40,271 bases of DNA from GCA-002779465 sp964596535 (GCA_964596535.1 CAZQUR010000013.1:1-40271); one strand, 5' to 3'. Positions 8,304 to 16,936 are shown, counted from the stretch's first letter. The notes: a model not told the origin generated them from the letters alone. Numbers and translations are program-made.

Positions 8304-8391
8304 TCCCCGCTGCAAGTAGCGGGGAATCTCCACCGTAAGGAATTTTGCCAATATATCGATTCGCTCGCCAACCCCACAGCACGCTGTGGGG
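8304..8391. repeat. Two strong hairpins resembling IS200/IS605-type element ends
   Basis: Hairpin 1 is TCCCCGCT (8304-8311) with AGCGGGGA (8318-8325). Hairpin 2 is CCCCACAGC (8372-8380) with GCTGTGGGG (8383-8391). Each is followed by GAAT. Hairpin 2 is flanked by CGATTCGCTCGCC and TGCGATCGCT, so the surroundings also form a partial dyad. Short GC-rich foldbacks of this kind are the recognition ends of IS200/IS605 elements. The two lie too close to hold a transposase, so this would be a deletion scar. It separates the PNPOx gene from a decayed gene tail. Confidence 0.4.
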
Positions 8392-8428
8392 AATGCGATC
8401 GCTGTTGCGGTTCAATACGCTGTTCAGG

Positions 8429-8670
8429 TTATTTCAACACCCCTTCGAGAATCTTCATGACGGAAGTGCCGCCCTTGTCCTCGGCATAGGAGAGAATTGT
8501 GGGGACGAATTTTCCCACCATGTCCGTCTTCATCCCCAGAGTATCAAACACCTTGGCGACACCGGCCGTTTTTCCCAATTTAACAACGAAATCCCTTTCG
8601 TCAAACCGATCCTTTTGGGATACCTTGCCAATCTGATGAAAAGCACGCAGGCAGGAGTTATCGGAAAAGG
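8429..8670 (-). pseudogene. C-terminal remnant of a DUF2780-like small protein
   Basis: On the minus strand, a frame of about 80 codons ends at a TAA (8429-8431) and has no in-frame ATG, GTG or ribosome-binding site. It reads DFVVKLGKTAGVAKVFD, then LGMKTDMVGKFVPTIL and finally KGGTSVMKILEGVLK. The pattern 'L.M...MV.KFVP..L.Y...KGG..V...L..VL' resembles the end of DUF2780-type proteins. Upstream it runs into the end of the glycosyltransferase gene in another frame, so the front of the gene is missing. I infer a truncated gene. The family match is from memory of the motif only. Confidence 0.5.
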
Positions 8671-9353
8671 TTATATTTCAGGATGCATCTCAAAGCGGAA
8701 ACGCCGTCTTTCCAGTTGATTTTTTTGCCTTCCTTATAGGTCCGCCCGCTGTAGGAGATGCCGACTTCGTAAATCCGGCAGCCAAGCTTGGCCACCTTGG
8801 CGGTGATTTCGGGTTCGAAACCGAATCGATCCTCCTCGATGGAAATGGATTTGATGACCTCGCGCCGGAATACCTTGTAACAGGTCTCCATGTCCGTAAG
8901 ATTGATGTTGGTGAGCATGTTGGAAAGCGTCGTCAAGAGCCGGTTGCCCACCATGTGCCAATAATAGACCACCCGGTGGGGGTCGCCGCCCGAAAACCGC
9001 GACCCGAAGACCACGTCCGCACGGCCGTCCAGAATCGGGGCCAGGAGACGGGGATAGTCGTTGGGATCGTATTCGAGGTCCGCATCCTGGACGATGACGA
9101 TATCCCCGGAGGCGGCCTGGAAGCCGCTCCTCAGGGCGGCCCCTTTCCCCCGATTTCGATCATGATAGATCACCGTTAAAGACGGCTTTCGGGGAGCGAT
9201 TTCGTTGGCGATTTTTTCACGGGTGCCGTCGCTGGAGCCGTCTTCCACGAGAATGATCTCTTTATCGGGATAAGGCGCCGTCTCCACCCGGTGGATGAGG
9301 GCTTCCACGGTGTGCACTTCGTTGTAACACGGGATGACCACCGATAGTTTCAT
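8658..9353 (-). CDS. Family 2 glycosyltransferase, dolichyl/polyprenyl-phosphate mannose synthase type
   Basis: A 231-residue GT-A glycosyltransferase. MKLSVVIPCYNE opens the nucleotide-binding fold, EDGSSDGT is the uridine/GDP-binding region, RNRGKGAALRSGF the conserved loop, and VQDADLEYDPNDYP carries the metal-binding D-A-D. The end, DGVSALRCILKYNLFR, matches the usual C-terminus of soluble DPM1-like enzymes, so the gene is complete and has no membrane anchor. It would transfer a sugar from a nucleotide donor to a polyprenyl phosphate at the cytoplasmic face of the membrane. I chose the ATG at 9353 (AGGGTGG about 10 nt upstream) over an in-frame GTG four codons earlier. Confidence 0.9.
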   Translation of the reverse strand: MKLSVVIPCYNEVHTVEALIHRVETAPYPDKEIILVEDGSSDGTREKIANEIAPRKPSLTVIYHDRNRGKGAALRSGFQAASGDIVIVQDADLEYDPNDYPRLLAPILDGRADVVFGSRFSGGDPHRVVYYWHMVGNRLLTTLSNMLTNINLTDMETCYKVFRREVIKSISIEEDRFGFEPEITAKVAKLGCRIYEVGISYSGRTYKEGKKINWKDGVSALRCILKYNLFR

Positions 9354-9449
9354 TTCGTTTTCCACCCTGTTATCCGTTTTTTCGCACCAAAGGCGCCTTT
9401 GCCATCATGCCGCAACGCAAGGGCAATCTCTTTTTCGAAAGATTTTGCC

Positions 9450-9479
9450 TTGCTAACCCGATCGGATCGACTCTGTCAA
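9450..9479 (-). promoter_or_regulatory. Possible promoter of the glycosyltransferase gene
   Basis: On the minus strand TTGACA (9474-9479) is followed after 18 nt by TAGCAA (9450-9455), about 100 nt upstream of the glycosyltransferase start. The -10 box is weak. Confidence 0.3.
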
Positions 9480-9522
9480 CCGGACAAATAAAGATCCCGG
9501 TGTTTCTCAAGCGTCACCGGCG

Positions 9523-9551
9523 TTGACACACGACCCCATAAGGGCTATGTT
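9523..9551 (+). promoter_or_regulatory. Sigma-70 promoter of the NlpC/P60 lipoprotein gene
   Basis: A perfect TTGACA at 9523-9528, a 17-nt spacer and TATGTT at 9546-9551. Transcription would start near 9558, only a few nucleotides before the proposed ATG at 9563. The mRNA would thus be nearly leaderless, or translation starts further downstream. Confidence 0.6.
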
Positions 9552-9562
9552 CCCGCGGTGAT

Positions 9563-10156
9563 ATGAACGGGTCAATCCCCCCATCTTTACACCGCGGCGT
9601 AACTTCAGCTCCTCCCAGGGGAAAATTTTCCGGCTTCGGCGTTGTCGGGGTCCTTTTCGTTTTCGCCCTTCTGATGGGCACGAGCTGTTCCACGCTTCCC
9701 CGAACGGCCGGCCCGAGGGATTATCCCGAATCCTCCAGGGCCTTGGCCCCGGTGCCGTTTTCAAGCGCCCAGATCCGTGTGAGGCTTTTGGACCAGTTCA
9801 AGGCCTGGAAAGGGACCGGTTACCGATTGGGCGGGATGTCCCGCAGGGGAATCGACTGTTCCGGATTCGTCTACATCACCTTCCGGGATCGGCTGGGAGT
9901 CCGACTCCCCAGAACCACCGCGCATTTGGCCAGGACCGGAAAACGGATCTCCCGGGCCGCCATGGCCCCCGGAGACCTCGTTTTGTTTAAGACCGGCTGG
10001 TACGGCAGGCACGTGGGGATTTACATCGGCGGCTTTCGTTTCATCCATGCCTCCAAGTCCGAAGGCGTGACGATATCCAGCCTCCGCAACGGCTACTGGG
10101 CCCGCCGGTTTTGGATGGCCCGGCGGGTGGCCCTCCCGGTTTCCGGCGGCGGATGA
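9563..10156 (+). CDS. NlpC/P60 family cell-wall endopeptidase, probable lipoprotein
   Basis: A 197-residue secreted cysteine peptidase. A hydrophobic segment (about residues 26-38) leads to MGTSC, where C42 is a plausible lipidation site, so the protein is probably anchored in a membrane. The NlpC/P60 domain covers about residues 70-190 with catalytic C99 (GIDCSGFV), H150 (RHVGIYIG) and a third polar residue near H162 (FIHAS). Such enzymes cut the peptide stems of peptidoglycan, usually next to D-glutamate. The start is uncertain: residues 1-24 are an unusually long lead for a signal peptide and the ribosome-binding site (GGTGAT) is weak. It opens a plus-strand run of genes. Confidence 0.85.
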   Translation: MNGSIPPSLHRGVTSAPPRGKFSGFGVVGVLFVFALLMGTSCSTLPRTAGPRDYPESSRALAPVPFSSAQIRVRLLDQFKAWKGTGYRLGGMSRRGIDCSGFVYITFRDRLGVRLPRTTAHLARTGKRISRAAMAPGDLVLFKTGWYGRHVGIYIGGFRFIHASKSEGVTISSLRNGYWARRFWMARRVALPVSGGG

Positions 10157-10237
10157 ATGGGAAAATGGTCCGGATGCGATAAGGAGTGATTCGAATCCGG
10201 GTTGCGTTTCGGCCAAGGGACCCGAGGATCCGATAAC

Positions 10238-11248
10238 ATGAAAAAAGAGATCATCCTGCTGGATCACGGCAGCGGGGGAAAAATGGCCCACCGCCTCATC
10301 TCGGAAACGCTGCTCCCCCGGTTCGCCAATCCCATTCTGGCCCTTCTGGATGACGGCGCGGTCTTTAATCTCCCCGAAGGGCGTGTGGCCTTTTCCACCG
10401 ACAGCTACGTGGTGGATCCGATTTTTTTTCCGGGAGGCAGCATCGGGGATCTGGCGATCAACGGCACGGTGAACGATCTTGCCATGTGCGGCGCCGTGCC
10501 GTTGTATCTTTCCGCGGGCCTGATCATCGAGGAAGGGTTTCCCCTTTCGGACTTAAACGCCATTTGCCGGGACATGCAAAACGCCTCCCGGCGGGCCCGG
10601 ATCACGGTGGTCACGGGCGACACCAAGGTGGTCCCCAAGGGATCGGCGGATAAGATCTTTATCAATACATCCGGAATCGGCGTGATACCCAAACATGTGC
10701 ATGTTTCGGGACAAAACGCCAAAATCGGGGACCGGATTCTGGTCTCCGGAAGCATCGCCGAACACGGCATGGCCGTGTTGGCCAAACGGGAAGGGCTTGA
10801 ATTCGATACCCCGGTGGTCAGCGACACCGCCTGTCTCAACCATCTTGTGAGCCGCATGTTCGACACCGGGCAGGAGATTCACGTCCTCCGGGACCCCACC
10901 CGGGGCGGTGTGGGGACCGCCCTGAACGAAATCGCCCTGGCTTCGAAGGTGGGCATCGTGATCCAAGAGGACCGTATTCCGGTCAAGCCCGCGGTGCGCG
11001 GGATCTGCAACCTGTTGGGCTTCGATCCTTTGTATGTGGCCAACGAAGGCAGGCTCATCGCCTTTGTGCCGGAAAACGCCTACGGGGCGGTCCTTGACGC
11101 TATGCGGGAGGATCCCCTGGGAAAGGACGCGTGTATCATCGGTGAGGTGACCGAAGTGCATCCGGGACGGGTGATCCTGGAAACCGCCATCGGCGGAAAG
11201 CGATTCGTGGACATGCTCACGGGCGAACAGCTCCCCAGGATCTGCTGA
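10238..11248 (+). CDS. hypE: [NiFe]-hydrogenase maturation protein HypE
   Basis: A 336-residue PurM/ThiL-like ATPase. It begins with LLDHGSGGKMAHRLI, carries the ATP-binding STDSYVVDPIFFPGG and DPTRGGVGTALNEIA, and ends with LPRIC, the invariant C-terminus of HypE. HypE's last cysteine receives a carbamoyl group from HypF and dehydrates it to thiocyanate, the source of the CN ligands of the NiFe site. The full-length protein and intact PRIC tail argue for function. The start at 10238 follows GAGGAT; the longer frame from 10202 adds a non-conserved tail. hypA, hypB, hypC, hypD and hypF are not in the window. The next gene, apbE, follows after 2 nt. Confidence 0.93.
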   Translation: MKKEIILLDHGSGGKMAHRLISETLLPRFANPILALLDDGAVFNLPEGRVAFSTDSYVVDPIFFPGGSIGDLAINGTVNDLAMCGAVPLYLSAGLIIEEGFPLSDLNAICRDMQNASRRARITVVTGDTKVVPKGSADKIFINTSGIGVIPKHVHVSGQNAKIGDRILVSGSIAEHGMAVLAKREGLEFDTPVVSDTACLNHLVSRMFDTGQEIHVLRDPTRGGVGTALNEIALASKVGIVIQEDRIPVKPAVRGICNLLGFDPLYVANEGRLIAFVPENAYGAVLDAMREDPLGKDACIIGEVTEVHPGRVILETAIGGKRFVDMLTGEQLPRIC

Positions 11249-11250
11249 CC

Positions 11251-12285
11251 TTGAATCTTTTAAAACCCCACCTTCTTCTGATCCTCTGGCTCGTTTCGAC
11301 CTGGACGGCTCCGGCTCGGGCCCATGACGATCCTATTGTCTTTTCCGGAAAGACCATGGGGACGACCTACCAGATCAAGTTCTTTCCCGGACCCGGTTTT
11401 ATTCCCCGGGACCTGGAATCAAAGATCCGGGGATGCCTCGATGAAATCAACCGGAGCATGTCCGTCTTTGAGCCGGAAAGTGAGATCAGCCGGTTCAACG
11501 CCCTCAGAGAGACCGATACCCCCTTTCCCGTCTCCGGGGATTTTTACAAGGTGCTGGAAACCGCCGCATACATCCACCGGATCACCGGCGGCGCCTGGGA
11601 CGGCACCGTCAAACCCCTGGTGGATCTGTGGGGCTTCGGCGCGCCGGGGGCAAGATACCGCCCCCCTGCGCCGGAAAAGATCCGGGAAGCGATGAAAACG
11701 ATGGGGTTTGACCGCATTCGACTCTCCGGAAACCGGGCATTGGTGAAAAAAAACGCAGGCGTTACCCTGGACCTGGCCTCCATTGCAAAGGGATACGGCG
11801 TGGACCGCCTGGCCGCCCTCTTAAAAGACGCCGGAATCCGGAATTTTCTGGTGGAAATCGGAGGGGAGGTCTATGCCTCCGGACAAAAACCCGGCGGAAC
11901 CCCGTGGCAAATCGGCATCAACGCCCCCCGTCCCGATGCCCTTCTGAACCGGGTGTACAAGGCGGTCCCCCTGAAAGATATTGCCCTTGCCACCAGCGGG
12001 GATTACCGGAATTTCTTTGAGCATCAAGGGGTCCGCTATTCCCATGTCATCGATCCGCGGACCGGATACCCGGTCCGAAACGGCGTGGTGAGCGTCTCGG
12101 TCCTGGCAAACACCTGCACTCTGGCCGACGGCCTGGCCACCGCCCTCATGGTCCTGGGGCCCGAAAAAGGGGTTGATCTCGTCGATGGGCTTGAATCGGT
12201 GGAGTGTTTGATCCTGGTCAATCAAAAGGATGCGTCGGTGAAGGAATTTTTTTCCAAGGGTTTTTATGCGACTGCATCTGATTAG
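11251..12285 (+). CDS. apbE: FAD:protein FMN transferase (ApbE)
   Basis: A 344-residue periplasmic flavin transferase. A signal peptide (LLLILWLVSTWTAPARA) precedes the mature part. Family motifs are GKTMGTTYQIKF, LDLASIAKGYGVDRLA, LVEIGGEVYASG, LATSGDYRNFF, HVIDPRTGYPV and LADGLATALMVLG. ApbE moves FMN from FAD onto a threonine of membrane redox proteins such as NqrB/NqrC or RnfD/RnfG. The start is a TTG at 11251, 2 nt after the hypE stop, which implies translational coupling. Its last 20 nt overlap rimO. No Rnf or Nqr genes are in the window. Confidence 0.93.
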   Translation: MNLLKPHLLLILWLVSTWTAPARAHDDPIVFSGKTMGTTYQIKFFPGPGFIPRDLESKIRGCLDEINRSMSVFEPESEISRFNALRETDTPFPVSGDFYKVLETAAYIHRITGGAWDGTVKPLVDLWGFGAPGARYRPPAPEKIREAMKTMGFDRIRLSGNRALVKKNAGVTLDLASIAKGYGVDRLAALLKDAGIRNFLVEIGGEVYASGQKPGGTPWQIGINAPRPDALLNRVYKAVPLKDIALATSGDYRNFFEHQGVRYSHVIDPRTGYPVRNGVVSVSVLANTCTLADGLATALMVLGPEKGVDLVDGLESVECLILVNQKDASVKEFFSKGFYATASD

Positions 12286-13582
12286 CCTGGGATGTCCCAA
12301 AAACCGGGTCGACAGTGAAATCATGCTGGGGCGCCTGGCGGACGGCGGCGTACACATGACGCCGGACCCCGCAGAGGCCGACGTCATCGTGGTCAACACA
12401 TGCAGTTTCATCGAATCGGCCGTGGAGGAATCCATCGACACGATCCTGGAGGCGGCCCGTTTCAAGGAAATCGGCCGGTGCCGGCGCCTCGTGGTGGCCG
12501 GATGTCTCCCCCAGCGGTTCCGGGAAGACCTGGCCCGCTCCCTTCCCGAGGTGGACGCCTTCCTGGGGACCGGCGCTTACGAAGAGATCCTGGCCGCCGT
12601 GACCGATGCGGCGAATGACGCCGCCTGCCGGCTTCCGGATCCCGATCTGCGGCCGGCCATGGGGGTGCAGGACCACCGGGTGCGCACCGCCGGCCATCTG
12701 GCCTATATCAAGATCGCGGAGGGATGCAACCGGCGCTGCACCTATTGTATCATCCCCCGCCTCCGGGGGCGGCAAAAGAGCCGTTCCACGGCGTCGATCC
12801 GGGAGGAAGCCGAATTTCTCATATCCACCGGGGTAAAAGAACTCGTCCTGGTGGCCCAGGAGACCACGGCCTACGGGGCCGATCTTTCACCCGGCGCATC
12901 CCTGGACGCCCTCCTGGACGCCCTGGCCCGGTTGCCCGGAGATTTCTGGATCCGTTTTTTGTACGGTCACCCGGAAAGCGTCACCGAATCCCTGATGGAA
13001 ACCGTGGCCCGCCACCCCAAACTGGTCCCCTATTTCGACATCCCCATCCAGCACGCCAGCGACCGGATCCTTAAAAAGATGGGGCGGTCCTATTCCCTGA
13101 ACCGCCTCCACCGCCTCATTGAAAAGATCCGCAGCATCATCCCCGACGCCGCCTTGCGGACCACGTTCTTAGTGGGATTTCCCGGGGAAACAAACGAGGA
13201 CTTTCAACGGTTGTGCCGCTTTGCCCAAGAAATCCGGTTTGACCACGTGGGGGTCTTCATCTATTCCGATGCAACAGACGTCCCGTCTTTTGGCCTCAAA
13301 GGCCGGGTCCCCAAATCCACGGCAACAAAAAGGCAAAAAAAGCTCATGGAATTGCAGACCACCCTTTCCTTTCAAAAAAATCAAGGCTATAGGAACCAGG
13401 TGCACCGGGTGCTCCTGGAAGAAAGGGAATCACAAGGCCGTTTTTCAGGCCGCACCGCCTTCCAGGCCCCCGAGATCGACGGCATCACCCGGGTGAAAGG
13501 GCGCGACCTTACCCCCGGGACTTTTGCGGATGCCCGAATCACCGAAACCGACACGTATGACCTTACGGGAGAAGCCGTGTGA
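12266..13582 (+). CDS. rimO: Ribosomal protein S12 methylthiotransferase RimO
   Basis: A 438-residue radical-SAM methylthiotransferase. The N-terminal UPF0004 domain carries its own cluster ligands C10, C46 and C80 (SLGCPKNRVDSE, NTCSFIE, AGCLPQR). The radical-SAM motif is C154/C158/C161 in EGCNRRCTYCIIP. A C-terminal TRAM-like region follows. The opening 'L.SLGCPKN.VDSE' separates RimO from the related MiaB. It adds a methylthio group to the beta carbon of Asp89 in S12. The start overlaps apbE by 20 nt, and the stop overlaps the GTG of the next gene by 4 nt (GTGA), so the genes are translationally coupled. Confidence 0.95.
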   Translation: MRLHLISLGCPKNRVDSEIMLGRLADGGVHMTPDPAEADVIVVNTCSFIESAVEESIDTILEAARFKEIGRCRRLVVAGCLPQRFREDLARSLPEVDAFLGTGAYEEILAAVTDAANDAACRLPDPDLRPAMGVQDHRVRTAGHLAYIKIAEGCNRRCTYCIIPRLRGRQKSRSTASIREEAEFLISTGVKELVLVAQETTAYGADLSPGASLDALLDALARLPGDFWIRFLYGHPESVTESLMETVARHPKLVPYFDIPIQHASDRILKKMGRSYSLNRLHRLIEKIRSIIPDAALRTTFLVGFPGETNEDFQRLCRFAQEIRFDHVGVFIYSDATDVPSFGLKGRVPKSTATKRQKKLMELQTTLSFQKNQGYRNQVHRVLLEERESQGRFSGRTAFQAPEIDGITRVKGRDLTPGTFADARITETDTYDLTGEAV

Positions 13583-14559
13583 CAAGCCTTAAAAAACGCA
13601 TACTGGAACGGGTCTCGGCGGACTTGATGGAAATTGAAACGGCCATTTCCCGGAACCTGAATCCCCATCTGGAACTGGTCTCCCGGGTGGCCCGGCACAT
13701 CCTGTTTTCCGGGGGGAAGCGCCTAAGACCCCTTTTGATGCTTCTTTCCGCTCGGATCTGCGGGTACGCCAAACCGGACGCCGTCGCCTTTTCCGCGATT
13801 TTCGAATATCTCCATGCCGCCACCCTGCTCCATGACGATCTTGTGGACGGCGCCGTCCTGAGACGCGGGCAAACGGCGGCCCATCATCTCTGGGGGAATC
13901 CCACGGCGGTTTTGACGGGAGATTTCCTCCTGGCACGCTCGTTGAGTCTGGCCGCCCGGACCGAGCGCCCCCGCATCATCGACACCATCGCCGGGATCAC
14001 CGAGGCCATGTCCCAGGGGGAAATCCATCAGCTCGCCCTTAAAGGCGATCCGGAGATCACCGAAACCGACTACATGGAGGTGATCCACCGGAAGACCGCC
14101 GTTCTTTTCGAAGGCGCCTGCCGTTCCGGGGCGCTCCTGGCGGATGCGCCTGAATCCGACGTCTTTGCCCTGGGCCGATACGGCAACGATCTCGGCCTGG
14201 CCTTTCAGATGGCCGACGATCTTCTGGATTACACCTCGGACACCCGCGTCCTCGGAAAAACCGTGGGCGCCGACCTGAAGGAAGGGAAACTGACGCTTCC
14301 GATCATTTACGCTTTGGCCAACACCGAAAATGAAAAAAAGACTTTCATCCGGGGAATGCTCGGCCGCACCGATTTTTCTGTTCAAGACTTTGAAAATCTG
14401 ATAGAAATCCTTCACGAAAGCGGCGGGATCGACTATACCCGGAAGCGGGCGAAAGGATTCGTGGAAAGCGCCAAAGAAGCGATTCACCGATTTCCGGAAT
14501 CGCCCACCCGGCACCTGTTGACGGATATCGCCGACTACGCCCTTGTCCGAAAACTGTAA
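13579..14559 (+). CDS. Polyprenyl (octaprenyl/heptaprenyl-type) diphosphate synthase
   Basis: A 326-residue all-helical trans-prenyltransferase. The first aspartate-rich motif is D86-D87-L-V-D90 in LLHDDLVDGAVLRRG and the second is D213-D214-L-L-D217 in QMADDLLDYTSD. GGKRLRP lies near residue 45. The length and the 'LHDDLVD...RRG...H..WG' pattern match long-chain synthases that make the side chain of menaquinone or ubiquinone, in contrast to IspA-type farnesyl synthases. The start is GTG at 13579, overlapping the rimO stop by 4 nt. Chain length cannot be read with certainty. Confidence 0.92.
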   Translation: MTSLKKRILERVSADLMEIETAISRNLNPHLELVSRVARHILFSGGKRLRPLLMLLSARICGYAKPDAVAFSAIFEYLHAATLLHDDLVDGAVLRRGQTAAHHLWGNPTAVLTGDFLLARSLSLAARTERPRIIDTIAGITEAMSQGEIHQLALKGDPEITETDYMEVIHRKTAVLFEGACRSGALLADAPESDVFALGRYGNDLGLAFQMADDLLDYTSDTRVLGKTVGADLKEGKLTLPIIYALANTENEKKTFIRGMLGRTDFSVQDFENLIEILHESGGIDYTRKRAKGFVESAKEAIHRFPESPTRHLLTDIADYALVRKL

Positions 14560-14570
14560 AGGCATTTCCC

Positions 14571-16015
14571 ATGAAAAAGGCGGTTTTCCCACATGTTCCA
14601 TGGCGACCCGTCATGAACTTTTCCGGTACCCGGCGTCTGTTCAGGCCCTTCTTGGCATTGGTTTTTTCGGCGCTGGTCCTTTTCTTTTTTCCCGCGGCCC
14701 ATGCCGAGCCCCCGCANNNNNNNNNNNNNNNNNNNNNNNNNNNNNNNNNNNNNNNNNNNNNNNNNNNNNNNNNNNNNNNNNNNNNNNNNNNNNNNNNNNN
14801 NNNNNNNNNNNNNNNNTTTTTTCGGCGCTGGTCCTTTTCTTTTTTCCCGCGGCCCATGCCGAGCCCCCGCAGCCTTCTTCTTCCAATACGTTCCAGGTCA
14901 TCGGAAACGGTTCCGTGCTCAAAGGGGATATTTCCGCGGCCCGGAAAGCGGCGATGGCCGACAGTCTCAGCGCCGCCGTGGATGCGGCGGTCATGACCCT
15001 TTTACCCCGGGACGCCCTGGTCCGAAATTTCAAAACCGTGGGGGAAACGCTTGCCGACAAATCCGATCAATTCATCCAGGAATACAAAATCCTCACCGAA
15101 TCCGTGGTGGGATCGGAGTATCGGGTCTTCATCGAAGCGGTGGTCTGGACGGACCGGATCCAGGATCACCTGTTTACGGCCGGAATTATGGAAGCGCGGA
15201 GAGATCTTCCCACGGTGTTCCTCCTTTTTACAGGGATGCCTTCTCCGGGAGCGGCTTTGCCGATGGAAGACGCAGAAACATCCGCCCCGGCACCGCTTTC
15301 CGCGGAATCCGGGGTTTTCGAAGCCCTGACGGCAAAGGGCTATACGGTGCTGCGTCCATCCCAATCAGATCCGGAACCTTTCGGAACACCCCGTTTTCAG
15401 GACACGGCCCGAACGGATGAAGACGCCCTGGAAATGGGAAAACAGATGCATGCCGACGTGGTGGTCCTTGGAAAGGGCGTCATGGAACAAAAGCCCCGGT
15501 TTTCGACGGAACCGGGGTACCGCCCCGAAGGCATGATCCTCTTGAGGGCCTTGAAGGTCGATACCGGGGAAACGCTCACCGAGGTTCCCCAGCGTTTTAT
15601 CCTCCCGGAAGCGGAAAGGGTGGAAACGACAGCGGCGTTTTATACGGCCGCACGCCTTGCCGGAAAAACACTTTCCGATGAAATCGCCCGGAACTGGATC
15701 CGGGAGACGGAGTCGGTGGCCACCGTCATGCTTTCCGTACGCGGCACCGAACACCTGGGGAATTTCGTTGCGTTTCGACGGACGCTGGCGGCACTTCCGG
15801 GGGTGAAAAAAATGCAGATGGAAGAAATCCTCGCGGACGAGGCCGTCATCCGTGTGGAATTTGAAGGAAAGGCGCCCGCCCTGGCGGACGCCCTGGCCCA
15901 AACCGAGTTCGAAACCTTCGAGGTGCTGATCCTTGAAACGGCGCCGGATCGGATCCTTTTGGCCCTTTCCCATCGCCAATCGGATACGGAACCGACCCCT
16001 TCGGAGATCCGATAA
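14571..16015 (+). CDS. Secreted protein with FlgT N-terminal-like domain (interrupted by a scaffold gap)
   Basis: With the 100-N gap and one 55-nt duplicate removed, 14571-16015 is one frame of 429 residues. In the padded sequence it appears frameshifted because 155 is not a multiple of three. The signal peptide holds LFRPFLALVFSALVLFFFP and ends AHA. The first mature region, 'QVIGNGSVLKGDISAARKAAMADSL' in style, then VMTLLPRD..V.NF and YKIL.ESVVGSEYRV..EAVVW, fits the FlgT_N / LPP20-like fold used by FlgT, FlgO and related periplasmic proteins. No flagellar genes are nearby, so a flagellar role is not supported here. AAAGG precedes the ATG; an ATG at 14613 is an alternative start. It ends 4 nt before the GTG of pgsA. 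Confidence 0.75.
14717..14816. other. Scaffold gap (100 N) inside the FlgT_N-like gene
   Basis: The 55 nt before (14662-14716) and after (14817-14871) are identical. Collapsing them joins the signal peptide to the mature protein in one frame, so no sequence need be missing. Confidence 0.9.
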
Positions 16016-16019
16016 CGCC

Positions 16020-16580
16020 GTGGTCATCAGCATCCCCAATATCCTAACGGTTATCCGGATCTTGTTGACGCCGTTGTTCGTGATCCTGCTCCTCAAGGAC
16101 ATGGATACCTACGCCCTGTTGATCTTCACTCTTGCCGGCATCAGCGACGGGCTCGACGGATTCATCGCCCGGTATACCAATCAGCAAACAACGTTGGGCG
16201 CCTATCTCGATCCCCTGGCCGACAAGCTTCTGTTGATCAGCGCGTACATCTGCCTGGCCGTGATGCGGGTCATTCCCGGATGGCTCGCCGTCCTGGTCAT
16301 CAGCCGGGATGTCATCATCCTGGTGGGTTTCGCCGTCTTTTTCATCACCGGTGTGACCGTTCACGTCAAGCCGAGCCTGGTCAGCAAACTCACCACGGTT
16401 TCCCAGCTTTCCACCATCTTCTACAGCCTCCTCAAACCCCGGTTCGGCGGCGCCTTTGTCCTGAACTGGGCCCTGATCTGGATCACCGCCGCCCTGACCA
16501 TCATTTCAGGACTCCATTACATCTATCTCGGGCTGATCACATTGCAAAACGGCTCCAAGCCGGCACGCTCCAAAAATTAA
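16020..16580 (+). CDS. pgsA: CDP-diacylglycerol-glycerol-3-phosphate 3-phosphatidyltransferase
   Basis: A 186-residue integral membrane protein with about five to six helices. The CDP-alcohol phosphotransferase motif is perfect: D43-x2-D46-G47-x2-A50-R51-x8-G60-x3-D64-x3-D68. It makes phosphatidylglycerol phosphate from CDP-diacylglycerol and glycerol 3-phosphate. PgsA is the best match by length and by the start ISIPNILTVIRILLTP, though other family members (such as phosphatidylserine synthase) share the motif. I chose GTG at 16020, preceded by GGAGAT at 16003-16008. The frame is open further upstream but overlaps the previous gene. tRNA-His follows. Confidence 0.9.
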   Translation: MVISIPNILTVIRILLTPLFVILLLKDMDTYALLIFTLAGISDGLDGFIARYTNQQTTLGAYLDPLADKLLLISAYICLAVMRVIPGWLAVLVISRDVIILVGFAVFFITGVTVHVKPSLVSKLTTVSQLSTIFYSLLKPRFGGAFVLNWALIWITAALTIISGLHYIYLGLITLQNGSKPARSKN

Positions 16581-16651
16581 GGCGGCGGACCGGCGCGGAA
16601 TAAATCTTCTTGAAAATGGTATCGGCCCTTGTTAGAATCTTAAATCAGGAT

Positions 16652-16728
16652 GGTGGGTGTAGCTCAGTTGGCAGAGCACCGGGTTGTGGCCCCGGTTGTC
16701 GTGGGTTCAAGTCCCATCACTCACCCCA
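16652..16728 (+). tRNA. tRNA-His (anticodon GTG)
   Basis: A 77-nt cloverleaf with an 8-base-pair acceptor including the extra G-1 (16652) paired to C73, the identity mark of tRNA-His. The D arm reads GCTCAGTTGGCAGAGC. The anticodon loop TTGTGGC gives GTG, and the T arm contains GTTCAAGTC. The 3' CCA is encoded (16726-16728). Confidence 0.97.
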
Positions 16729-16739
16729 TTTTGGATTCA

Positions 16740-16768
16740 AAGCCTCCCGAGACGGAATCGGGAGGCTT
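16740..16768 (+). terminator. Hairpin between the two tRNA genes, possible terminator
   Basis: A perfect 11-bp stem, AAGCCTCCCGA (16740-16750) with TCGGGAGGCTT (16758-16768), and a 7-nt loop, starting 12 nt after tRNA-His. The run of T after it is short and mixed (CTTCTTCG). It may work as a terminator or as a processing signal between the tRNAs. Confidence 0.5.
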
Positions 16769-16774
16769 CTTCGT

Positions 16775-16851
16775 GCGCCCGTAGCTCAGCTGGACAGAGC
16801 GCCGGACTTCGAATCCGTAGGCCGCAGGTTCGAATCCTGCCGGGCGTACCA
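16775..16851 (+). tRNA. tRNA-Arg (anticodon TCG)
   Basis: A 77-nt cloverleaf: acceptor GCGCCCG pairs with CGGGCGT (the first pair is a G-U wobble), D arm GCTCAGCTGGACAGAGC, anticodon loop CTTCGAA giving TCG, T arm with GTTCGAATC, encoded CCA at 16849-16851. It reads CGA-type arginine codons. Confidence 0.97.
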
Positions 16852-16936
16852 ATCTATCTTTTCAATCCCTCCGGGAAGTCCCTCCTTTTGAATACAACTG
16901 ATTGGGCCGGCAATCCTGGCCTATCGGGAGCTTCTC

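Noticed and set aside
14662..14871. True tandem duplication of the signal peptide region
   Set aside because: The copies are identical, exactly 55 nt, directly border 100 N, and the same 55-nt pattern occurs at the two other gaps; it is an assembly effect.
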